Assembly (NCBI RefSeq): GCF_001663775.1 | Contig: NZ_KV467168.1 | Location: forward strand, 3,152,780-3,216,779 | DNA length: 64,000 bases | Origin: Arthrobacter sp. B6 | GTDB taxonomy: Bacteria > Actinomycetota > Actinomycetes > Actinomycetales > Micrococcaceae | Direction of reading: 5' to 3' | In this document: positions 58,057 to 64,000 of the stretch, in pieces | Layout of the letters: each line of letters opens with the position of its first letter | How positions within the stretch are numbered: position 1 is the stretch's first letter | Made by a program: the position numbers and the translations under genes | Notes under the pieces: generated by a model | Told to the model about the DNA's origin: nothing | Seen by the model: only the letters and a program-made list of their open reading frames with translations | Databases searched by the model: none

Positions 58057-58088
58057 ACAACACCGCCCTTCTTCCGCCCCCCCTTTGG

Positions 58089-58149
58089 AGTTTTTGTCCA
58101 CATATGGCGACTTCCGGGGAGCCTATCTCGCCGTAGCTGGACAAAAACT
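58089..58149. repeat. 61-nt palindromic repeat, copy C
   Basis: Bounded by AGTTTTTGTCCA (58089-58100) and TGGACAAAAACT (58138-58149). Flanks GG and CCATGG extend it as in copy B. The interior ends TCTCGCCGTAGC, close to copies A and D. It lies 67 bases before the nuclease-like gene. Confidence 0.88.
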
Positions 58150-58215
58150 CCATGGCAGGGATATTTCCCTGTGGATAACTGCGTGGGGCCGCTCCTGGGA
58201 TGCCTCAATGTATCC

Positions 58216-59229
58216 ATGAACAGATTGTCACCCCTGCCCGTCGAGATCGGCTCGCGGCCTTTCGCTGTCACCGAGGCAGCCCGGGCCGGAATCCCGGAGA
58301 GTCGCCTGAAGGGCTCCGACCTGCACCGGCCGAGCCGCGGCATCCGGGTACCCAAGTCGAACGCCCCGGACCTCACCGCGCTGGCCAGGTCACACACCAA
58401 ACTCGATACAGTCACCTTTGCCAGCCTCGTCACCGCAGCCGAGATCCTGGGGATCCCGCTGCCGCCGTGGGCGGAGTTCAGGCCCGACGACGGCGGGCCG
58501 GTGACAGCCGTCGTCGAACCCGTCCCGTGGGGGAAGAAAAGCGGCCCACATTTCCGGGAGCCCGGACGGTTCCTTCATCTGGCCCGGGCGGGCGGCGGTA
58601 CGCTTCCGCGGCGGCGGGGGATAGCAGGCCACCGGCTCCGGCTCAGGGAGGGGGACCTCATTGAACTGGAAGGAGTGCGGCTCACTTCAGCAGCCAGGAC
58701 ATGGGTGGACCTCGGATCTCTCCTGCCCCTGGATGATCTGGTGGTCGCCGGCGATGCGATCGTGAGCGAGCATCACCGGACATTCGGGCCGCCGAAGCGG
58801 GCGATGGTTCCACTACCCGAGCTCAGGAATTTCGTGGACAGCGCCAATGGCATTCACGGTGTCCGCAAGGCACGGCTCGCGCTTGATCTGCTCAGGGTTG
58901 GCGTTGATTCACCTCCCGAAAGCAGGCTGCGTTTGATGCTGGACGGCGCGGGACTGCCGGAATTCACGCCAAACTTCCGGGTGGATGATGCGCTGGGGCG
59001 GCCGGTCTGGACGGACCTCGGCTGCGCCCGTTACCGAACCTGTATCGAATACGACGGGCTGCATCACCTGGCTCCCGAGCAGCAGGCCTTGGACGCTTAC
59101 CGGGACCAGCGCGTAGCCGAAGCAGGGTGGCGCCAGGTCAAGATCAACAGGATCGACATGGACCACGGAGCGGACTGGGTTGCTGCGCGGGTTCAACAGG
59201 CGCTTCGGAAGCAAGGTTGGCAGCGCTGA
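58216..59229 (+). CDS. AbiEi/DUF559-like protein with VSR-type nuclease fold C-terminus
   Basis: A 337-residue protein. The N-terminal part (FAVTEAARAGIPESRLKGSDLHRPSRGIRVP) resembles AbiEi-type winged-helix regions. The C-terminal 100 residues look like a DUF559/VSR-family PD-(D/E)xK nuclease domain: PPESRLRLMLDGAGLPEF, then WTDLG and CIEYDGLHHL supplying Asp and Glu/Asp, then GWRQVKI. Function unknown. ATG 58216 starts the homology; an earlier ATG at 58171 is possible. Repeat C precedes it and repeat D begins at the last base of its stop codon. Confidence 0.7.
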   Translation: MNRLSPLPVEIGSRPFAVTEAARAGIPESRLKGSDLHRPSRGIRVPKSNAPDLTALARSHTKLDTVTFASLVTAAEILGIPLPPWAEFRPDDGGPVTAVVEPVPWGKKSGPHFREPGRFLHLARAGGGTLPRRRGIAGHRLRLREGDLIELEGVRLTSAARTWVDLGSLLPLDDLVVAGDAIVSEHHRTFGPPKRAMVPLPELRNFVDSANGIHGVRKARLALDLLRVGVDSPPESRLRLMLDGAGLPEFTPNFRVDDALGRPVWTDLGCARYRTCIEYDGLHHLAPEQQALDAYRDQRVAEAGWRQVKINRIDMDHGADWVAARVQQALRKQGWQR

Positions 59230-59289
59230 GTTTTTGTCCACGTACGGAGGGTTTGGCGGCCCATAAGTCGCCGTAAGTGGACAAAAACT
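59229..59289. repeat. 61-nt palindromic repeat, copy D
   Basis: Bounded by AGTTTTTGTCCA (59229-59240) and TGGACAAAAACT (59278-59289). The first base is the last base of the nuclease-like gene's TGA; the element ends 1 base before the stop of the next minus-strand gene. It therefore fills the whole gap between two converging genes and could end both transcripts. Confidence 0.9.
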
Positions 59290-59290
59290 C

Positions 59291-59668
59291 CTACAGCGGG
59301 AGGAGGGCGGAGAGGTCCGCCCTCAGCCCGGAGGCGGCTACCCGCCCGGCCGCGACGGCGTCTGCCCAGCTCAGCTGGCCGGTGACCATCCCCAGCCAGG
59401 TGGCGGCGTCGCACTCAATGACGTTGGGCGGCGTGCCGCGGGTGTGCCGCGGGCCTTCCACGCACTGCGTGACGCCGAATGGCGGCACCCGAACTTCCAC
59501 CGAGTTGCCCGGGGCGCGGGCGGTGACCTCTTCCAGCGTGTACCGCACCGCCGTGGCAAGCACGGCGCGCGGGACGGGAACGTCCGACGGCGGTCCGGCG
59601 GCTTCGCGCCACGCGGCCAGCGCCGCCGTGCCTTCTTCGATGCCAATACGACGGCGCGCTACAGCCAT
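59291..59668 (-). CDS. Sterol-carrier-family-like small protein
   Basis: A 125-residue protein, MAVARRRIGIEEGTAALAAW, with VEVRVPPFGVTQCVEG and IECDAATWLGMVTGQLSWADAVAAGRVAASG (positions 82-112). The last part resembles SCP2-like and mycothiol-maleylpyruvate-isomerase-associated domains, where a small lipid-binding fold occurs alone. I assign the family tentatively. AAGGAGG precedes the ATG. It follows the asparaginase gene by about 45 bases. Confidence 0.65.
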   Translation of the reverse strand: MAVARRRIGIEEGTAALAAWREAAGPPSDVPVPRAVLATAVRYTLEEVTARAPGNSVEVRVPPFGVTQCVEGPRHTRGTPPNVIECDAATWLGMVTGQLSWADAVAAGRVAASGLRADLSALLPL

Positions 59669-59712
59669 GCGGCCGGCCTCCTTCAGAGCGGGGTGCGGAA
59701 CGTGGGAATGCG

Positions 59713-60729
59713 TCAGTCGAGCAGTGCGGATACGGCCGGTCCCAGCCGGATCCTGCCCACGGGCCGGCCGCCGCCCAGCACGGGCTCCACCACCTTTTCC
59801 AGGACGCTGGAGACGCCCGGGATGTCCACTGCCCCGGCGGCGGCGAGCATGGTCAGGCCAACCAGGGACGTGGCCCTCAGGTTTCCGTCGAGCATTTTGA
59901 TGGCCACAGCAACCCCCTGCGGGGTGGCCATCACCAGAACGCCTTCGGCGCCGATCTTGGCGATGATTTCGAGTTCGTCCATCACGATGGTGTTGGCCTC
60001 GCCGCGGCCCTGCACGGCCCACGGATAGTCCAGCATGGAGGTGCTGATGGTGGCGGCCCGCGCATTGGAGTTCTTGTCACCCGGAGCCTTCGCCAGCAGG
60101 GAAAAGGCACGCGCGAGGCCGGTCAGCGAGACGGCGGCCACCGGAGCCCCGCAGCCGTCGATCCCAAGGTGCGCGATCTCCTCGCCGGTGTACTCCTCGA
60201 TGACGCTGCGGACGCGCTGCTGGAGGGGATGGTTGGGTTCGAGGTAGCTGTGCATGTCCCAGCCGTTTTCCGTGCAGGCCCACAGGAACGCGGCGTGCTT
60301 GCCAGAGCAGTTGAAGGCGAGCTTGGACTTGCCGCGCTCGGAGCGGACAAGCCAGTTGCGGGCAGTCTCGTCCTGGGGCCAGGCGGCGGGGCACTGGAGC
60401 TGGTCCTCCCGGACCCCGGCGGCCTTGAGCATGCCCTCCACCACGTCCATGTGGTCCAGTGAACCGACGTGGCTGGCGCAGGCCAGGGCCACTTGGGCGC
60501 CGCGCAGCGGGACGCCGGCCTGCATGGACGCCAGCGCCTGCAGCGGCTTGAGCGCGGACCGTGCGTAGATGGGAGTGGTGACGTCGCCGAGCTCGGTGAC
60601 CACGGTGCCGTCGGACGCCAGGAGCACGGCCGAGCCGATGTGCCGGGATTCCACAAAGCCGCTGCGCTCAACAACGGCCAGTTCGACGGCGGAGTCCACA
60701 GTGAAGGTGGAATGCGGGTTGTGCGGCAT
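59713..60729 (-). CDS. Asparaginase II family protein (rhizobial type)
   Basis: A 338-residue protein of the L-asparaginase II family distinct from the E. coli type. It has TTPIYARSALKPLQALASM, the NCSGKHAAFLWAC motif with Ser and Lys of the active site, and HLGIDGCGAPVAAVSL. It hydrolyses asparagine to aspartate and ammonia. It likely forms a unit with the small gene at 59291. Confidence 0.87.
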   Translation of the reverse strand: MPHNPHSTFTVDSAVELAVVERSGFVESRHIGSAVLLASDGTVVTELGDVTTPIYARSALKPLQALASMQAGVPLRGAQVALACASHVGSLDHMDVVEGMLKAAGVREDQLQCPAAWPQDETARNWLVRSERGKSKLAFNCSGKHAAFLWACTENGWDMHSYLEPNHPLQQRVRSVIEEYTGEEIAHLGIDGCGAPVAAVSLTGLARAFSLLAKAPGDKNSNARAATISTSMLDYPWAVQGRGEANTIVMDELEIIAKIGAEGVLVMATPQGVAVAIKMLDGNLRATSLVGLTMLAAAGAVDIPGVSSVLEKVVEPVLGGGRPVGRIRLGPAVSALLD

Positions 60730-60765
60730 ATTGCCAGTCTAGGGGCCGGCTTCAGGAATGCCGGG

Positions 60766-62370
60766 CTACTCCACGGTGACCATCACGGACTGCCAGCCGG
60801 ACGCGCCGTCCGGAACGGGCTCCGCGCGCTGGTCCGTCTGTACCTCGCCGGTTCCGTCAGTGGCGCGGACCTTGATGTAGTGGGGACCCGGGGTAGCCTC
60901 CCAATCGTAGGACCACTGCCGCCAGGTAATCACGGACGCTTCGGCGGACAGCATGGCCTCAGTCCAGTCCTCGTTGTCGATCTGCACTTCCACCTTCGTG
61001 ATGCCGCGCGTCTGCGCCCAGGCAGTGCCTCCGATGGCCATCCGGCCGGCGGGAACCTTGGCGAACGATTTGGGCACCTCAACCCGGGCCATCGTCTTGA
61101 TGGGGCCGCGTTCCGACCAGCCGCGCTGCGTCCAGTAGGCCTTGCTGTCCGCAAAGCGCGTGACTTCGAGGTCCACCACCCACTTGGTGGCGGAGACAAA
61201 CCCATACAACCCGGGAACCACCATTCGCACCGGATAGCCGTGCTCCAGCGGGAGCGGTTCACCGTTCATGCCGATGGCCAGGATGGCGTCGCGGTCATCC
61301 TGCAGCACTTCCAGCGGCGTGGAGGCGCTGAAGCCGTCCACCGAGGTGGACAGCACCATGTCAGCACCGTCCCTGGGGCGCGCACGCTTGAGGATCTCGC
61401 GGATGGGAAGACCCAGCCATTTCGCGTTGCCGGCGAGGTTTCCGCCTACGGGATTGGAAACACAGGTGAGGGTGACGTGCGATTCGATGAGGTCGGCGTC
61501 GAGCAGGTCCTGGAAGGTCAGGCGCACCTCTTCCTCCACGAGGCCGTGCACCCGAAGTTCCCAGTCGTCGGCGTTGATCTCCGGAACGCTCAGCGCGGTG
61601 TCAATCCGGTAGAAGTCCCCGTTGGGCGTGACCCAGGGTGTCACACCGGCCACCGGTGACTGCACTCCGGCGGGCAGAGCAGCAGCTGCCCTGACCGGCG
61701 CAGGCAGCAGCAGCGCATCGCGGGCCTGCGCGATGTTGCTCCGCGCAGCGCCCAGGAGCCGTCCGCCGGCGGCGGCGACGCCTGCGGCTGCTGCCGTGAT
61801 GCCTGCGGCAGCGAAAAACCTGCGGCGGCTCGTTCCGGGAAGCCCCGTCTCCTTCGCCACGGTGTCTGCGGGCACTTCGGGCCACGTCCTGGTCCTCCAT
61901 AGCAGAACGGTCAGCAACCGCAGCACCACCAGGCCCGCCAATGTTCCCAGAACCGTTGGGGTGGCATCCAGGGGCTCGACGCCGGCGCGCGTCACCACGC
62001 TGGCGACGATTACTGTGCCCATCAGCAGCACGCCAACCACGCCCAGCGTCCACTTGCGGTAGGCCACCACGCCGAGCACGCACGCCAGCAGGAAAATGGT
62101 CAGGCCCATCCCCACGAACAGGGCCGCCTTGTCGTTGGTGCCGAACGTCGCAATGGCGAAATCCTTCATCCACGATGGTGTGAAGTCGATGAAAGTGGAC
62201 CCCAGGGCGATCGCCGGGGTGGCCCTCGCCGTAAAGAACGCACCAGTCAGTTCCGCGACGGCAAGCACGACGGCGGCCGCCACCACCCCGGCCAGTGCGG
62301 CCATGGCGGTTGGACCCTTGAGCCACTTCAGAAGCTTCTTCATGCCGTTGGTTCGTAGCGGACGCCCCAA
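60766..62370 (-). CDS. Membrane-anchored sulfite-oxidase-like molybdopterin oxidoreductase
   Basis: A 534-residue protein. Residues about 20-165 hold four or five membrane segments. Next is a twin-arginine-like stretch (TSRRRFFAAAGITAAAAG), then the sulfite-oxidase-type Mo domain (about 240-430; HVTLTCVSNPVGGNL with the Mo-binding Cys) and a C-terminal dimerisation domain. The physiological substrate is unknown. TTG 62370 has AGGA at good spacing; ATG 62343 is an alternative without a ribosome site. Divergent from purD. Confidence 0.82.
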   Translation of the reverse strand: MGRPLRTNGMKKLLKWLKGPTAMAALAGVVAAAVVLAVAELTGAFFTARATPAIALGSTFIDFTPSWMKDFAIATFGTNDKAALFVGMGLTIFLLACVLGVVAYRKWTLGVVGVLLMGTVIVASVVTRAGVEPLDATPTVLGTLAGLVVLRLLTVLLWRTRTWPEVPADTVAKETGLPGTSRRRFFAAAGITAAAAGVAAAGGRLLGAARSNIAQARDALLLPAPVRAAAALPAGVQSPVAGVTPWVTPNGDFYRIDTALSVPEINADDWELRVHGLVEEEVRLTFQDLLDADLIESHVTLTCVSNPVGGNLAGNAKWLGLPIREILKRARPRDGADMVLSTSVDGFSASTPLEVLQDDRDAILAIGMNGEPLPLEHGYPVRMVVPGLYGFVSATKWVVDLEVTRFADSKAYWTQRGWSERGPIKTMARVEVPKSFAKVPAGRMAIGGTAWAQTRGITKVEVQIDNEDWTEAMLSAEASVITWRQWSYDWEATPGPHYIKVRATDGTGEVQTDQRAEPVPDGASGWQSVMVTVE

Positions 62371-62446
62371 GGGATTGTTCCTGCGGAATGCAGGGGGCTG
62401 ACACGGCTTAGGAGCCTGCAGGGTCCACAAAGTACCCTTGGAGACT

Positions 62447-63763
62447 GTGAAGGTACTCGTCATCGGCCCTGGAGGCCGCGAACACGCCATTGTCCGCTCC
62501 CTGCTCGCCGACCCCAACGTGTCCGAAGTCCACGCAGCTCCCGGCAATGCCGGCATCAGCAAGCTGGTCCCCACCCACAACATTGACGGCAATGATCCTG
62601 ACGCCGTCGCGGCCCTGGCAACCAGGCTGGCCGTCGACCTGGTGGTGGTGGGCCCTGAGGCGCCCCTCGCCGCCGGCGTGTCCGACGCCGTCCGGGAAGC
62701 CGGTATTCCAGTGTTTGGGCCCAGCAAGGCAGCGGCCCAGCTGGAGGCCTCCAAGGCGTTCGCCAAGGAGATCATGGCCGAGGCAGGCGTACCCACCGCC
62801 ATGGCCATGGTGGCGGCCAATGCCGAGGAGGCAGCCTCGGCGCTGGACACCTTCGGCGCGCCCTACGTGGTGAAGGACGACGGCCTCGCGGCGGGCAAGG
62901 GCGTGGTGGTCACCAAGAACCGCGAAGAAGCCCTCGCGCACGCCCAGACCTGCTTCGACGCCGGCGGCACCGTGGTGATCGAGGAATTCCTGGACGGCCC
63001 CGAGGTCTCACTCTTTGTCCTCTGCGATGGCCGCAACACCGTGGCTTTGTCCCCGGCGCAGGACTTCAAGCGCATCTTCGACAATGACGAGGGCCCCAAC
63101 ACCGGCGGCATGGGCGCGTACACCCCGCTGGAATGGGCGCCGGAAGGCCTGGTCCAGGAAGTCATCGACCGCGTGGCCCAGCCGACGGTCAACGAAATGG
63201 CGCACCGCGGCACACCGTTTGTTGGCGTGCTGTTTGTGGGCCTTGCCCTCACGTCCCGCGGGACCCGGGTCATCGAGTTCAATGTCCGCTTCGGCGATCC
63301 CGAAACGCAGGCCGTCCTGGCCCGCCTCAAGACCCCCCTCGGTGCGCTGCTGCTGGCAGCCGCGAAGGGCGAACTGGACAAGGCGGAAGAGCTGCGCTGG
63401 TCCAAGGAAACCGCCGTCGCCGTCGTCGTCGCCTCCGAGAACTACCCGGACACGCCCCGCACCGGTGACCGCATCCGTGGGCTCAAGAAGGTGGACGAGC
63501 TCGACGGCGTGCATGTGATCCACGCCGGCACCAAATTGGACGACGAAGGCAAGGTGGTTTCCGCGGGCGGCCGTGTGCTCGCCGTGGTTGCACTCGGCAG
63601 CGACCTCGTGGAGGCCCGCGAGCGGGCGTACGACGGCGTGGAGCTGGTTCAGCTCGAAGGCTCCCAGTTCCGGACGGACATCGGCCGCAAGGCCGCCCGG
63701 GGTGAGATCAAGGTGTCGTCCAGCGCCACCGGATCCCTGCCCGTGACGAAAGCGAGGGCATAG
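62447..63763 (+). CDS. purD: Phosphoribosylamine-glycine ligase (GARS)
   Basis: A 438-residue ATP-grasp enzyme joining glycine to phosphoribosylamine in purine synthesis. Motifs: [13 protein letters not shown] at the start, [14 protein letters not shown], and the family signature [16 protein letters not shown] 62447 gives the expected [10 protein letters not shown] start; TTG 62438 is also in frame. It is followed 1 base later by purC, a common arrangement. Confidence 0.93.
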   Translation: MKVLVIGPGGREHAIVRSLLADPNVSEVHAAPGNAGISKLVPTHNIDGNDPDAVAALATRLAVDLVVVGPEAPLAAGVSDAVREAGIPVFGPSKAAAQLEASKAFAKEIMAEAGVPTAMAMVAANAEEAASALDTFGAPYVVKDDGLAAGKGVVVTKNREEALAHAQTCFDAGGTVVIEEFLDGPEVSLFVLCDGRNTVALSPAQDFKRIFDNDEGPNTGGMGAYTPLEWAPEGLVQEVIDRVAQPTVNEMAHRGTPFVGVLFVGLALTSRGTRVIEFNVRFGDPETQAVLARLKTPLGALLLAAAKGELDKAEELRWSKETAVAVVVASENYPDTPRTGDRIRGLKKVDELDGVHVIHAGTKLDDEGKVVSAGGRVLAVVALGSDLVEARERAYDGVELVQLEGSQFRTDIGRKAARGEIKVSSSATGSLPVTKARA

Positions 63764-63764
63764 C

Positions 63765-64000
63765 ATGACCGAGAATTCCGCACAGGAATCAGACCAAAAG
63801 CGCGGTTTCAGCACCGCCACACTGGACTTCCCCGGCTGGAAGCACGTCTACTCGGGCAAGGTCCGGGACCTGTACGAGCCAACCGACGAATCCATCCGCG
63901 AACAGGTGGGCCAGGATTGCCTCCTGGTGGTGGCCAGCGACCGCATCAGCGCGTACGACCACGTCCTGACCAGCGAGATCCCGGACAAGGGCCGGATCCT
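63765..64000 (+). CDS. purC: SAICAR synthase, N-terminal part, cut by window end
   Basis: The first 78 codons of phosphoribosylaminoimidazole-succinocarboxamide synthase: [10 protein letters not shown] and [21 protein letters not shown] are diagnostic. It starts directly after the purD stop (TAGCATG), so the two are in one operon. A 15-residue variable N-terminus ([15 protein letters not shown]) precedes the domain. Confidence 0.93.
   Translation, partial: MTENSAQESDQKRGFSTATLDFPGWKHVYSGKVRDLYEPTDESIREQVGQDCLLVVASDRISAYDHVLTSEIPDKGRI

Overview
The window is high-GC DNA with dense, short-gapped genes and many GTG/TTG starts. The gene set points to a soil actinobacterium of the Micrococcaceae, most likely Arthrobacter or Pseudarthrobacter: GAF-ANTAR regulators, a ChvE/Ggu-type sugar ABC system, homodimeric AceE, an actinobacterial AlkC with an Ig-like tail, an SCO4226-like protein and GH15/GH1 enzymes. 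This assignment is inferred from gene families; no rRNA or other taxonomic marker is present. I found no tRNA, rRNA, CRISPR array, prophage or intact insertion sequence.

Region by region: 0-5 kb carries a fatty-acid desaturase with its ferredoxin-reductase partner, an alpha/beta hydrolase, small conserved proteins and an ANTAR regulator. 5.3-8.5 kb is a four-gene block of secreted, SipW/TasA-like or Ig-domain surface proteins. 8.6-16.5 kb has a short adenylate kinase, an epimerase, a decayed Ig-domain pseudogene, a CUT2 sugar ABC operon (binding protein, ATPase, permease) behind a LacI-type operator, and AlkC. 16.6-31.7 kb is mixed housekeeping and stress: PAP2 phosphatase, a MerR/Hsp20/J-domain/AAA group, GH1 and GH15 glycosidases, a second ANTAR regulator coupled to a DUF72 gene, HAD phosphatase, Zn alcohol dehydrogenase and a beta-lactamase-like hydrolase.

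31.8-54.3 kb is a purine-catabolism island. One minus-strand operon (malic enzyme, malate synthase, a HpcH/HpaI-like lyase, ureidoglycine aminohydrolase) diverges from an IclR regulator. It is followed by a urate/xanthine permease, uricase, an 8-oxoguanine-deaminase-like amidohydrolase, a guanine deaminase, an AzgA purine permease, XdhC, a two-polypeptide xanthine dehydrogenase and a MocA-like cytidylyltransferase. Together these would import purines, convert guanine to xanthine, urate and ureide intermediates, and route the resulting glyoxylate through malate to pyruvate. Allantoinase, allantoicase, HIU hydrolase and OHCU decarboxylase are not in the window. A shared TTCCAC...GAA-type dyad upstream of several of these genes is a candidate operator for the IclR protein.

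54.4-64 kb has aceE, an SDR enzyme, a VSR/DUF559-like nuclease gene, asparaginase, a membrane molybdopterin oxidoreductase, purD and the start of purC.

The most unusual structure is a family of four intergenic palindromic repeats. Each is exactly 61 nt between the same 12-nt inverted termini (AGTTTTTGTCCA / TGGACAAAAACT), at about 40.1, 54.3, 58.1 and 59.2 kb. Two copies tightly bracket the orphan nuclease gene. Other notable signals are a 58-bp perfect palindrome beside a stand-alone LigD-type polymerase gene, an intrinsic terminator inside the upstream region of uricase, and a structured leader before guanine deaminase.
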